A stretch of 64,000 nucleotides of DNA from Silene latifolia. Lineage: Eukaryota > Streptophyta > Magnoliopsida > Caryophyllales > Caryophyllaceae. The stretch covers positions 310,843,738-310,907,737 of the forward strand of contig NC_133537.1 of assembly GCF_048544455.1 (NCBI RefSeq). Direction: 5' to 3'. Position numbers and translations under genes: made by a program. A model generated the notes under the pieces. It saw nothing but the letters and a program-made list of their open reading frames with translations, had not been told where the DNA came from and did not search any database. Of this stretch, positions 54,505 through 64,000 are shown piece by piece (the first letter of the stretch is position 1; every line of letters starts with the position of its first letter).

Positions 54505-56163
54505 GTGAGGGACAGCAGCAATTGGTACCTAGACAGTGGATGCTCTCGTCACATGACGGGAGATAAAAACCAATTCCTCTCGCTAGAAGCCTACGATGGT
54601 GGCATGGTGACTTTTGGCGACAACAAAAAAGGTGAAATCATTGGTATTGGAAAGGTTGGTAAGTCAAAGTCATTATGCGTGGACAAAGTGTTGCTTGTCA
54701 AAGGTTTGAAACACAATCTCTTGAGCATTTCACAACTTTGTGATCGAGGTAATATTGTTGAATTTCTTGCTAGTGAATGTAGAATCATCAATGGTAAAAC
54801 TAGAGAACTCATACTTGAAGGTAAACGTGTTAAAGACGTCTATATGACTAACTTGTATGCATTGTCGGGTCAATCACTATCATGCATGAGTGTTCAAAAG
54901 AACGACCCTTGGCTTTGGCACAAACGACTTGGTCATGTAAATGCTAAGACACTTAACACCCTTAAGAAACTTGATCTAGTTGACGGCATTCCTAACATTA
55001 AATTTGAATTTAAATCACTTTGCGATGATTGTGTTAAAGGTAAACAAGTTAAGTGCTCTTTTAAATCCAAAAAGGTTGTTAGCACTTCCTTACCTCTTGA
55101 ACTCATTCATATTGATTTATGTGGTCCTATGCGAGTTGTGAGTAGAGGTGGAAGTCGTTTTATTTGTGTCATTGTAGATGACTTCACAAGATTTGTTTGG
55201 CTTCTCTTCTTAAGTTCTAAGGATCAAACATTTGATGAGTTCTTAATTTGGGTCAAAAAGGTTCAAAACAAATTTGGTTATAAACTTGTCTCATTGAGAT
55301 CCGACCATGGAACCGAGTTTGAGAACTCGTCATTTGAGTCCTATTGTAATGAGTATGGTGTTAGTCATAACTTTTCGGCCGCAAGAACCCCACAACAAAA
55401 TGGGGTTGTGGAACGAATGAATCGAACTCTTGAAAATATGGCTAGGACCATGCTCATTAGCTCTAAGGTTCCCAAGAACTTTTGGGCCGAAGCCGTAAAC
55501 ACATCTTGTTATATTTACAACCGTGTCATGATTAGAAAAATCATTGAGAAAACTCCCTATGAACTACTACGAGGAAGAAAACCTAATCTTTCACATTTAA
55601 AATGCTTTGGTAGTAAATGCTTTGTGCACAATAATGGAAAAGACAACCTTGGCAAGTTTGATGCTCGTAGTGATGAAGGAGTTTTTGTTGGTTATTCCGA
55701 TCATAGTAAAGCCTATAAAGTTTATAACAAGAGGACTATGAAAATGGAAGAAAGCGTTCATGTAATATTTGACGAATCTAGTCTTTTTGTGTCAAACACA
55801 CAGGTTGATGATGAGGATGATGAATATGATGATGATTTTGAGATTGGTATGATACGACATGAAATGGATCAAGTGGTAGAAGAAGTTGAGCAACAAGTTG
55901 GAGCCACTTTGTTGCATGAGGAGGATGCGCAAAATTCAGGGGGAACTAATCGTCCTCCTACACAAGATGATGCTACCTCATCCAGGGGGAACAAGGATGG
56001 CGAAGAACAACCCAACCTAATCATAAACGAACCACAATCACCTCCTTCAAACAATCCTCATGCAACATCCCCCCTCACGGTTGCATTTAACAAACCGAAT
56101 CCTCTAACTCACTTATTCCCAAGAAATGGAAACACCAAAGCTCACATCCTTTATCAAACTTAA
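54505..56163 (+). CDS. Ty1/copia protease and integrase (Copia B)
   Basis: Protease active site WYLDSGCSRHMTGD begins at about residue 7. The pre-integrase zinc domain shows LWHKRLGHVN and CDDCVKGK. The integrase core has D in IHIDLCGP, D in SDHGTEF and E in GVVERMNRTLEN, followed by the C-terminal KTPYELLRGRKPN and GYSDHSKAYKVYNKRT blocks. An acidic, asparagine-rich linker toward RT follows. The frame ends at 56163, and linker text continues out of frame to the RT ORF. Confidence 0.94.
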   Translation: MRDSSNWYLDSGCSRHMTGDKNQFLSLEAYDGGMVTFGDNKKGEIIGIGKVGKSKSLCVDKVLLVKGLKHNLLSISQLCDRGNIVEFLASECRIINGKTRELILEGKRVKDVYMTNLYALSGQSLSCMSVQKNDPWLWHKRLGHVNAKTLNTLKKLDLVDGIPNIKFEFKSLCDDCVKGKQVKCSFKSKKVVSTSLPLELIHIDLCGPMRVVSRGGSRFICVIVDDFTRFVWLLFLSSKDQTFDEFLIWVKKVQNKFGYKLVSLRSDHGTEFENSSFESYCNEYGVSHNFSAARTPQQNGVVERMNRTLENMARTMLISSKVPKNFWAEAVNTSCYIYNRVMIRKIIEKTPYELLRGRKPNLSHLKCFGSKCFVHNNGKDNLGKFDARSDEGVFVGYSDHSKAYKVYNKRTMKMEESVHVIFDESSLFVSNTQVDDEDDEYDDDFEIGMIRHEMDQVVEEVEQQVGATLLHEEDAQNSGGTNRPPTQDDATSSRGNKDGEEQPNLIINEPQSPPSNNPHATSPLTVAFNKPNPLTHLFPRNGNTKAHILYQT

Positions 56164-56289
56164 CCAGTGACCTAACCTCTGGAATAAAAACCAGATCATC
56201 GCTTCAAAATTTCTGTGCACACAATGCCTTCATCTCAAAAATTGAACCAGACCATGTCACAGTAGCCTTGACTGATAAATGCTGGATGA

Positions 56290-57672
56290 TTGCAATGCAA
56301 GAGGAATTGGAGCAATTCGAAAGGAACAAGGTATGGCATCTTGTCCCTAGGCCCTCCCAACGTCATCGTAATTGGTACACGGTGGGTCTTTTGCAATAAG
56401 CTAGATGATGTTGGAGAAATCGTAAGGAATAAAGCTAGACTAGTGGTGCAAGGTTTTAACCAACAAGAAGGAATTGATTACGATGAAACCTTTGCACCGG
56501 TAGCTAGGCTTGAAGCCATACGAATGCTTGTAGCTTTTGCATCTTTTCAAGGTATAAAGCTTTTTCAAATGGATGTCAAAACCGCATTTTTAAATGGATA
56601 CCTTGATGAAGAAGTGTTCGTTGAACAACCTCCGGGCTTTATAAACAACGAGTTTCCCAACCACGTTTTAAAACTAGATAAAGCACTTTATGGTTTAAAA
56701 CAAGCTCCTAGGGCTTGGTATGATAGGCTTTCAAAGTTTCTATTGGAAAATGGTTTCATACGTGGGTCCGTGGATAAAACGTTGTTTATCAAGTCACAAG
56801 GAGATGAACTGTTGCTTGTGCAAGTATATGTCGATGACATTATTTTTGGTGCAACTAACAATGTTCTTTACAAGTACTTTTCTGATTTGATGACTTCGGA
56901 ATTTGAAATGAGTATGATGGGAGAACTTGGATTCTTTCTTGGTCTTCAAATCAAACAATGTGAGAATGGAACGATGATTCACCAACAAAAGTACTTAAAA
57001 GAAATGCTAAGTAAGTTTGGGTTGACTAATTCTAATCCTATGCCTACACCAATGGTGTCTAAAGTCAAGCTTGACAAAGACGAAAACGGTAAGAGCATTA
57101 GTGAAAAGGTATATCGAGGTATGATCGGTTCCTTACTTTACTTAACCGCTAGTCGACCCGACATACAATTTAGTGTGTGTGCTTGTGCCCGTTTCCAAGC
57201 AAATCCTAAAGAATCTCATTTCAAAGTCGTCAAACGGATTTTTAGGTATTTGATTGGAACACAAGGGCTATATCTTTGGTACCCAACTCACTACGAACTT
57301 GATCTTGTAGGTTTTTCGGATGCGGACTATGCCGGTGATACATTGGATAGGAAAAGCACTTCGGGCATTGCTACTTTCCTAGGACCATGTCTTATTTCAT
57401 GGGCTTCTAAGAAGCAAAACACCGTTGCATTGTCCACAGCCGAAAGCGAATATGTGAGTGCCGCTCTATGGTGTGCACAAATTCTTTGGGTACGTCAACA
57501 ATTGCATGATTATGGCCTTACTTTCGAGACTACCCCTATTTTTTGTGACAACACTAGTGCAAATAATATATCAAAGAATCCTATACAACACTCACGAACT
57601 AAACACATTGACATACGACATCATTTTCTACGTGATCAAGTTGAAAAAGGTCATATTTGTCTACTTTTGTAA
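56290..57672 (+). CDS. Ty1/copia reverse transcriptase and RNase H (Copia B)
   Basis: RT blocks are [55 protein letters not shown] and YVDDIIFGA. RNase H follows in the same frame, with [41 protein letters not shown] and [12 protein letters not shown] frameshift near 57660 moves the last block into 57458-57778, ending ILTKPLEREQFERLR. An upstream frameshift near 56345 separates it from the linker. Confidence 0.94.
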   Translation: MQCKRNWSNSKGTRYGILSLGPPNVIVIGTRWVFCNKLDDVGEIVRNKARLVVQGFNQQEGIDYDETFAPVARLEAIRMLVAFASFQGIKLFQMDVKTAFLNGYLDEEVFVEQPPGFINNEFPNHVLKLDKALYGLKQAPRAWYDRLSKFLLENGFIRGSVDKTLFIKSQGDELLLVQVYVDDIIFGATNNVLYKYFSDLMTSEFEMSMMGELGFFLGLQIKQCENGTMIHQQKYLKEMLSKFGLTNSNPMPTPMVSKVKLDKDENGKSISEKVYRGMIGSLLYLTASRPDIQFSVCACARFQANPKESHFKVVKRIFRYLIGTQGLYLWYPTHYELDLVGFSDADYAGDTLDRKSTSGIATFLGPCLISWASKKQNTVALSTAESEYVSAALWCAQILWVRQQLHDYGLTFETTPIFCDNTSANNISKNPIQHSRTKHIDIRHHFLRDQVEKGHICLLL

Positions 57673-58135
57673 AACGGAAAATCAAATTGTGGACATTCTT
57701 ACAAAACCGTTAGAAAGAGAACAATTCGAAAGACTTCGGTCGGAAATTAGTTTATTAGGTGACATACCGCTAAATTAAATTACGTCTTCCAATGATTGAT
57801 TAGAGGGAGGATTTACATGTAATTAAATTTTAGTTAATATGGTAGAATGCATGCAAATGTCGAACAAATGAAACTGACAGCCGTATGAGTGCACTTGAGT
57901 TATTTTTGCATTGAGCTTCCCAAATTACTTTATGTCCCATCATACTTAAAAGCCTACACCCTAGCCTCACACTATCAACACTCAACCGTCCTTCACCTAG
58001 AATAACTACACCAAACCCTCATTTATGTCCATGTTTCCACTAACACTTCTTATTACCCACTAAATAAACAACCAACCCTCACCTTTTTCGGATTCCCAAA
58101 ACCGCCATTAACCTCCCTTTCTCCTCTCTCTTAAA
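57673..58135 (+). mobile_element. End of RNase H and spacer before extra ORF (Copia B)
   Basis: The RNase H tail ends with a stop at 57776-57778. The following 350 bp are C/T-rich and non-coding, like a transcript leader. I see no strong TATA box. Confidence 0.55.
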
Positions 58136-60199
58136 ATGCCTCCAAAATTTTCAAAAGAAGTTCTTCAACTCAGAAACACCTTCAATCCAAAATACATTGC
58201 CAAGAAAAAGATGGCTCCCAAAACCGCTGCAAAATCAAATGAAATCATCTCTGCCACTGACAAACCAACTGTTGCACGAAAGAAGACAACCGCCAAAAGG
58301 GGCGGTGGTCGTGGCAGAGGAGGAAGAAGTAGAAATCCTCCTATTTCTCTCCAACTAGATGCTGAAGTGGATATTGACACCGATGAAGAGGACTCTGGTT
58401 CTAAGGCAACCAAAAATGATGAAGAAATTCGGAAATCAAATGAGGTTGCCGAAACAAATGAAAAGGAAGAACAATCAAGTGAGATTAAAGAGGGGGAACT
58501 TGGTAGTGAGAAATCAAAAGAGGGAAATGAAAGTAAAGAAAAATCAAAAAGTGAGGAAAAATCAGAGAGAGATGAAGAGCAATCAAAAGAAAGCGAAGAA
58601 AAATTAGAGGGAAACAAAGAAAAGGAAAGTGAAGAACAATCAGAAGGAGAAAAAGAAAAATTAGATGAGAAAAATGAAAGGGATTCAAACGGAAAGGAAA
58701 GGAAGGAGGATAGTGATGTTGCAGTTGAAAAGAATGATGATGATGTGCTCTTAAAAGATTTAGTGAGTGACACTTTAGAGAAGGATAAGAGGAGTGAAAT
58801 TGATGCAACGGAGGCCTCCAATGTTGAAAGGGAAATCGGTTCCAATGCTGAAAAAATCGATTATGAAGTTGTTGATGTTGAGGATCGTGATGATGCCACA
58901 GTGGTGTTTGATGATGGGCTTGACCCATTATTTTCAAAACCCGCATCACGAACCCGGTCCAAGAGGAAGATGCTTGAAATATTTGGTGATGATGAGGATG
59001 TGACCCCGGAGGCATCCCCTCCAAAACCCAAGGTTACTCAAAGAAAAAGGGGATCCGGATCAAAATCCAAAGCACCCAAAAGGGCTCGTTATCAGCGGGA
59101 TTTACCGAGCATAGATGAGAATGAAATCATTGAGGAGAAGGTGCCTCTCAACACATGCATGGACCTTGTTATTGCTCCTTATGCCGAATCATTCAAGAAT
59201 GATATCCTCAACCATCTCAATTCTCTCGATCTCCCGGAGGAGATCTTCAAGCTATGTCACGGTATGCTGATTTGTTGCTTTCACAGTGGAAGGCGCTATA
59301 AGAAATCCTGGTATGACACATCTCTTGCTTTCAAATACTTCAAAGAGGCTAAGTATGCACAGGGTTGGGTGAATCTGTTGGACAAATATAGTCCCATGTA
59401 CTTGTCCGAAATCATCCAATTCTATGCAACAGTCAAGGTAGATGTTGAATCTGGAACTCTCTCAGCCTTTATAAATCAGAAATCCTTTGTCCTAACCATT
59501 GACCAACTTGCTGCTCATCTGGATATTTGTGATGTCGGGCTTACCTCCTTCCCAAAACGTGATTGGGGTGAAGTTGATGAGGTTACCTCTACCCAGGTCA
59601 TGAAGGTTCTTCGACCTCATGATAATGATGGCCCTACCAACATATATGCCTTTGAATTAACCGCACCCATCCGGTTGATCTTTAACCTGGTTTTTCGTAA
59701 CCTTGTCCCTTCCAACAATAGCCGTGGAAGATGTTCACTCCTTGACATGCTCCTGATCCATCACATTGTCAAGCACAAACCCATTAACCTTCCCCGTCTT
59801 ATGTTTCACCGAATTCTTGAGATGTCCACTGAATTCCAAAGTGGCAACTTTGACAAAAATGCCGTGGTTCCTTATGGTATGTGGCTCTCGATCATTTTTA
59901 TGAGGGAAGGGTTAGTGTTGAAGGGAAGCCCTGCGATTGAGAAATTGAGTGATGAAATGACACCGGGCCTTCTTTCTCGGATGAACTTGGAGATTAAGAA
60001 TGGAAAATTGGAAAGGAAGAATCAGTCCGGTTCTACAGCAGGTTCTACTGTTGAAATGGGTGTGGTGTTAGCAAAGTTGGATGAACTCCTTGGAATAGTG
60101 AACCGGTTGGTCAAAGAACAGGCCAAGTTAAGGGATGAAGTCGGTGATCTTCGCACCATGAATGAAGATCTCCTTGAACGTCTTCATAATGCCTCCTAA
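58136..60199 (+). CDS. Intact extra 3' ORF of Copia B (Transposase_32 / env-like position)
   Basis: This 687-codon ORF after pol is the longest intact ORF in the window. Residues 1-70 are basic, with an RGG-type GGGRGRGGR at 56-64. Residues about 80-260 are low-complexity Glu/Lys/Ser. KR-rich patches near 280-320 could be nuclear signals. Residues about 330-600 form a conserved globular region with SFKNDILNHLNSLDLPEE, YLSEIIQFYATVKV, LLIHHIVKH and MFHRILEM, matching the broken ORF of Copia A. The last 50 residues look coiled-coil. SIRE-type elements are known for an ORF here, often called env-like, but I see no signal peptide or membrane helix, and the composition argues for a nuclear or RNA-binding role (inference). 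The start is the first ATG, in a CT-rich leader. Confidence 0.85.
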   Translation: MPPKFSKEVLQLRNTFNPKYIAKKKMAPKTAAKSNEIISATDKPTVARKKTTAKRGGGRGRGGRSRNPPISLQLDAEVDIDTDEEDSGSKATKNDEEIRKSNEVAETNEKEEQSSEIKEGELGSEKSKEGNESKEKSKSEEKSERDEEQSKESEEKLEGNKEKESEEQSEGEKEKLDEKNERDSNGKERKEDSDVAVEKNDDDVLLKDLVSDTLEKDKRSEIDATEASNVEREIGSNAEKIDYEVVDVEDRDDATVVFDDGLDPLFSKPASRTRSKRKMLEIFGDDEDVTPEASPPKPKVTQRKRGSGSKSKAPKRARYQRDLPSIDENEIIEEKVPLNTCMDLVIAPYAESFKNDILNHLNSLDLPEEIFKLCHGMLICCFHSGRRYKKSWYDTSLAFKYFKEAKYAQGWVNLLDKYSPMYLSEIIQFYATVKVDVESGTLSAFINQKSFVLTIDQLAAHLDICDVGLTSFPKRDWGEVDEVTSTQVMKVLRPHDNDGPTNIYAFELTAPIRLIFNLVFRNLVPSNNSRGRCSLLDMLLIHHIVKHKPINLPRLMFHRILEMSTEFQSGNFDKNAVVPYGMWLSIIFMREGLVLKGSPAIEKLSDEMTPGLLSRMNLEIKNGKLERKNQSGSTAGSTVEMGVVLAKLDELLGIVNRLVKEQAKLRDEVGDLRTMNEDLLERLHNAS

Positions 60200-60617
60200 A
60201 CTCTTGCCTCTTTAACCCATCTCTCCTTATGAACTTTGGCTCTTTGTTGTTTTTTTTAAAAGACACTCTCTTGCACCTTCGTCTGTTTGTTTTTATCTTG
60301 CTTGAACTCTTTGCGTGTGTTTTAATCGTGTTGCTTGATTTTTGGACGTGTTTTATCCTCCTTTGACGATGTCAAGAGGGGGAAGTAGTTTAATTATGCT
60401 ATGTGTGATCTTCTAACTCTTAGGCTAACGTCCACCTTAATTATGTCTTAGCTTCCATGATTAGATGTTTTACTTTGGCCAAGCATGTTGCACCTTTCGA
60501 CTACCTCGATCATGTTTATTAATTATGTTTATGTTAAAATTGCCCAAAGACCGACTAACCATGGGCTAAGGGGGAATATCACACATGTTTGGACTTGTCA
60601 TCATCAAAGGGGGAATT
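60200..60617 (+). mobile_element. Copia B 3' untranslated stretch with polypurine tract
   Basis: This is non-coding. AAAGGGGGAATT at 60606-60617 is the polypurine tract beside the 3' LTR; a second AAGAGGGGGAAG lies at 60371 and a third AAGGGGGAATA at 60569. Confidence 0.8.
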
Positions 60618-61989
60618 TGTTAGAACACATTGGATTGATGATGCCAAGTCCCCTTGTTATTTGATTGTTTGCTCTTAGTTTACATAATTAGTGAATAAAG
60701 CAATCAAATGGACTTTCAACAATGATTCAAGATGATCAAGCCAATCAAGGAGGTCAAGACAATGATACTTTCCAAAGCCTTAGTCGATATATGTAAGAGT
60801 AAGTGTAACATTCTCATTTAAGTCAAGTAATGGCAAAACCATGCAACGGTACGATGTACCGTGGTTTCTGATACTATCATACGGAGGAGGAATTTTCGAC
60901 CAAATGTTTTTAAGTGTCAAAACTTTGTAAATTTTAAACCTTAAACATTTGAATTTTCAAAAGCTTGAAAATAATCTGAAATTTTGGAGTCACAAGCCCA
61001 CTTGTCTAAGCCTCTAGATTTGTGCAAACACTTTTTACTAAAATGGCAAAGAAGACTTGTCAAACTTGTAAAGTAAGAAAAGCTTTTTGCCATTTTGGTA
61101 AATTGTCACATGTTGAGTGTAGAAGCTTAAGTTTTCTGATTTCTTAAGCCCCAAGCCTACAAGTCTAACACTTACCATCACTCAAAGCTATCATTTTAAT
61201 ATTGGATTTAATTTTTCAAAGTGTACTTACCTAAGACTAAATCCACTATAAATAGAGTGTCTTAGACACATTTATTTCTTAAGACTTCCAAAGCATTTAT
61301 TGTAAAAACCTTGCAAATCATTTGTGCATTTAAAGCTTTGTTCTTCAAGTGTTTGCAAAACGTTTTTCTGGTTTTAAGTCTTCAAAATTGTTTTCGAAAA
61401 AAGCTGTAAAACCTCCAAGTATCGATTCATTTGATCTTTGTGACATGATGAGTTTGTTCCATGATTCTCGTGTTAGATCTTCATTGTAATCTCCATGTTC
61501 ATTTAAGTGAACTCTTGAGATTCAAGATTCTGTAACACCTTGAGATAGAACCCATAAACTCTTGAAGCGGAGTAGCTTTAAGTTTGAGTGCAACCGGAGT
61601 AGGTTGGCGAGTTATTTTCATTGTAAGGGGTTTAGTAAGTTTGAGTAAATTTCTAAACAAGCAATAAAATAACGGTTGGACGTAGGCCTCGGAGTAGAGG
61701 CTGAACCAATTTTTAAAATGTCGTTTGTTTGTTCATTTACTTTTACGTTCTTCCACTTTGCTATTTCTCGCATGTACCTAATCAAGTTCTGTGTCACAGT
61801 CACCTATACCGTGACATAGAACTGCTGTACCTTCTTGTGAACTTATATTCAGTTAAGTTTCTCAAGTCTTGTACTTCTTTATTCTTAGCTTAAAGTAGTT
61901 AATTAACTAAGTTAAGAATAAATTTTTTAAAAAGGTACACCTAATTCACCCCCTCCCCCTCTTAGGTGTTAATCGTTCCTAACTCTTCA
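60618..61989 (+). mobile_element. 3' LTR of Copia B
   Basis: This 1372-bp LTR matches 50775-52151 closely. The differences cluster at CG versus CTG/CAG positions, for example 51028 versus 60866. Confidence 0.94.
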
Positions 61990-61994
61990 GGTTG

Positions 61995-62153
61995 TATTTA
62001 AGCAATTAAAAGAGAAAATAAATAGTTAATATATGCATTAATTGTATTGATTTATGTGTAATTTACTCTCTAATTTCTAAATTAATACCAAATATAGAAG
62101 GGTATTAAATATTTAAATCCAACCCAATGGGTGAGTTGTATTTATCATTTTCC
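61995..62153. mobile_element. MULE-like MITE, right fragment
   Basis: This continues from 50774. It ends GTTGTATTTATCATTTTCC, the inverted partner of the left end, followed by the 9-bp TTAATTAAA. Without Copia B the MITE is about 190 bp and non-coding. Confidence 0.8.
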
Positions 62154-62162
62154 TTAATTAAA

Positions 62163-62341
62163 TGTCATTTGATTGTTAGAGTTACTTACCCGAAACCAAA
62201 ATTTTCCCCCATTCAAATTATCATATCAAATCTCTAAACTATTCCGAGAAGAAATATTTCGAGTTACAGTAGTTATTGCGTAGGAGTGTAGGACGGTTTC
62301 ATACTGTGAGACATGAGATTGTCCCATTATGTAAAATTGTA
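62163..62341. other. Unassigned DNA with ACGGT..TGTGAGAC motif
   Basis: There is no ORF. GACGGTTTCATACTGTGAGAC near 62292 and ACCGTCTTATGG near 62651 resemble ends of plant MITE families with ACGGTCT termini. They may mark an older element around the Stowaway at 62342, but the arms do not align well. Confidence 0.3.
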
Positions 62342-62599
62342 CTTCCTCCATTCAACTCCACTCTACCACTTTCCTTTTTCACGTTTGCCAACGCGCGTTT
62401 TATGCGCTAAATATCGTTAGCTACGTATTTGCAAAAACTATAAAAGTTAGATATTTTTAATGTACTCGTAAAGACGAAACAAACAAGATCTCACATGAAT
62501 ATATTTTCACTTACGTATCGAGAGAAAATTGAAATTGAATACTCACTCGTGAATAGTGTTCAAAAATGAAATAGGTAGAGTGGAGTTGAATGGAGGTAG
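62342..62599. mobile_element. Stowaway-like MITE (258 bp)
   Basis: Inverted repeats of about 27 bp (CTTCCTCCATTCAACTCC and its reverse at the right end) are almost perfect. TA flanks both sides (62340-62341, 62600-62601). It is non-coding. Confidence 0.92.
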
Positions 62600-62791
62600 T
62601 AATAGATAGCTCATGTATTAATACTAAATGAATAATTATTTTATAAAAATTGACCGTCTTATGGTGCGAGCTACGTATTCGAATTCTAGTACAATTTTTT
62701 TTTTTTTTTTGGTAAAAATTCTAGTACAATTTTTATAAACGGTGTTGTCACTAAAATGATAGATTTTCTTTGTTTTGAGTCTTACAAAAAT

Positions 62792-62927
62792 GAAGCGCTT
62801 TGTTACATTTATTAGTCGGTAAAAGTATTCGTGATTTCTAATAGGGTATTTTATTTGTAGAAGCGCTTTGTTACATTTATTAGTCGGTAAAAGTATTCGT
62901 GATTTCTAATAGGGTATTTTATTTGTA
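62792..62927 (+). repeat. Perfect 68-bp tandem duplication
   Basis: The unit starting GAAGCGCTTTGTTACATTTA occurs at 62792 and 62860 with no visible difference. Confidence 0.95.
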
Positions 62928-63600
62928 GTGATGTAATCAAAATTAACGGAGTTGATTCTTTCCTTAAATAATTGAGACGAAGGAAGTATAATAGTAAAAT
63001 ATGATATAAATAAAAATAAAAAAATTCTAAAGAAATATAATTGAACAATTATACTTCGACACGTTTACAATGAGTTCAAACTGAGCTCGAGTGGAGCTTT
63101 GAAAACCGATTACTATAGCTTATCAAATCGGCTCAAATTATTTACAACCCAAATACCACTCATATTTAAACCCAATTCATAAAGTCATTTACTAAAAACG
63201 ACCATTTTTTATACTAGTATTACTCCGGACCAAGTACCAACTAACCATTTTCATAATTATATTGCGGAAGTATTTGCTAAAATAAATCGATTCACCGCCG
63301 TCTAACATGCGTATGGTTTATGTTATTAATTACTGTATGTTGCTAAAATATTTTGTTTGACGCATACTATAACAGAGTAGCGCATAAGAAAATGGAAATG
63401 TAAGGGTAATACTGTCAACCAAATATAAATTGCGTGTTCCAGTTGATTTTGTCCGTGTATTTATGGCTCCCCTATTAATTAACGGTGTTACTCTTTCACA
63501 TACGGCTTTTACTCTTTCACATACATTTTTTTTATAATGTTTCCAAACACTATCCTTCCCTTAACTAAAAAAACTCTGATTTTATCTTTCTCTTTCTCCT
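62928..63600. other. Unassigned AT-rich DNA
   Basis: I see no gene or clear element. TTACTCTTTCACATAC is duplicated 22 bp apart at about 63487 and 63509. Confidence 0.4.
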
Positions 63601-63635
63601 AAAACCTAATTAAATTTCGCTCAAAATTTTCAATT

Positions 63636-63971
63636 ATGGATCTTAATTCTTGTATCGAACAAGTAATTACTTCGATTTATCAAAAATTCACATTAATTAT
63701 TTTATATTACATTGTACAGCTAGATTATTTTGTGTGTGGATCTATGAAATCAAAAATGACTTTTCCCCTGCCAATTTCTTTCGACATAAAATTACATTGT
63801 ACAGCTATACACATTGATTTGCTTTGTCAATTTGTTACTCTTGGTGGTGGACTAATGGGTGGGCATTGTATCGGGATTGACGGGCTGCGTGAAGGTTGGT
63901 TTGTTGGAGGAGTTGTGTCTGCGGTCGATAGATGTGGAAAACAACGGGTGTCTCGGATCAGTCTCTGGTAG
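63636..63971 (+). CDS. Possible start of an unknown gene (weak)
   Basis: A C/T-rich, leader-like stretch (63570-63635) precedes an ATG and a 111-codon frame beginning MDLNSCIEQVITS. I recognise no domain. The frame may be chance or a first exon followed by intron. GC content rises after 63840. It is listed only because it is the sole non-transposon candidate here. Confidence 0.2.
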   Translation: MDLNSCIEQVITSIYQKFTLIILYYIVQLDYFVCGSMKSKMTFPLPISFDIKLHCTAIHIDLLCQFVTLGGGLMGGHCIGIDGLREGWFVGGVVSAVDRCGKQRVSRISLW

Positions 63972-64000
63972 GTGGATTGCCGGTGGGCGGGATCGTTGGT

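Larger units (their letters stand above)
50775..61989 (+). mobile_element. Copia B: SIRE/Maximus-type Ty1/copia element (11.2 kb)
   Basis: GGTTG duplications (50770-50774, 61990-61994) and LTRs 50775-52151 and 60618-61989 bound it. The order is LTR, Met PBS, gag, protease, integrase, RT, RNase H, extra ORF, polypurine tract, LTR. Gag is damaged by stops and frameshifts, pol by few, and the extra ORF is intact. The pol proteins resemble Copia A, but the LTRs do not, so it is a different family of the same lineage. Confidence 0.95.

Noticed and set aside
58165..58845. 226-codon Ser/Phe-rich ORF on the minus strand
   Set aside because: It is a mirror of the Glu/Lys-rich low-complexity part of the plus-strand extra ORF, with no domain.

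Overview
This is repetitive plant nuclear DNA. AT-rich, ORF-poor sequence holds LTR retrotransposons with plant-type primer-binding sites, Stowaway-like and MULE-like MITEs, Helitron-type ends and spliced antisense ORFs. The mix fits a eudicot, possibly Caryophyllales, but that is a weak inference. I find no convincing host gene, rRNA, tRNA or CRISPR. Almost everything is nested transposon, and target-site duplications (TSDs) readable in the sequence give the insertion order.

Left block (1-24721), three layers. The oldest is an Athila-type Ty3/gypsy element (minus strand; LTR 23318-24721, tRNA-Asp PBS, truncated gag 22579-23210). A second LTR element entered its gag: its non-coding interior is 1-1946 and its LTR is 1947-2861 plus 22232-22578. 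A 19.4-kb Tat-lineage Ty3/gypsy element (2862-22226, TSD ATTAC) then split that LTR. The Tat element has gag, protease, RT, RNase H, a second archaeal-type RNase H and integrase on the minus strand. Between integrase and the 3' LTR it carries two spliced plus-strand genes: a plant-mobile-domain-like gene (6850-9215) and a DUF7745-like gene with its own TATA box (10213-11723).

Middle block (24722-50744). An AAT microsatellite and Stowaway-like MITEs are followed by two Helitron-type 3' ends (25684 and 49955). A 21-kb SIRE/Maximus-type Ty1/copia element, Copia A (28812-49858, minus strand, TSD CAACT), sits just inside the second end. Inside Copia A is a 9.85-kb LARD-like non-coding element with 3.9-kb LTRs (32222-42075, plus strand, TSD CGGGT), inserted 18 nt into the start of Copia A's extra 3' ORF.

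Right block (50745-64000). A MULE-like MITE with 9-bp TSD is split by Copia B (50775-61989, plus strand, TSD GGTTG). Copia B is also SIRE-type and has a full-length 687-codon extra ORF after pol. Unassigned DNA with a nested Stowaway MITE and a 68-bp tandem duplication follows; 63600-64000 may start a gene, but support is poor.

The elements look young, because LTR pairs are near-identical by eye, yet many ORFs are frameshifted. The differences between duplicated LTRs concentrate where one copy has CAG or CTG and the other CG/CGA. That pattern suggests sequencing or assembly error at methylated sites rather than real decay. The most interesting biology is the antisense two-gene cassette in the Tat element, whose TATA neighbourhood matches the element's own LTR promoter, and the conserved extra ORF of the two copia elements.
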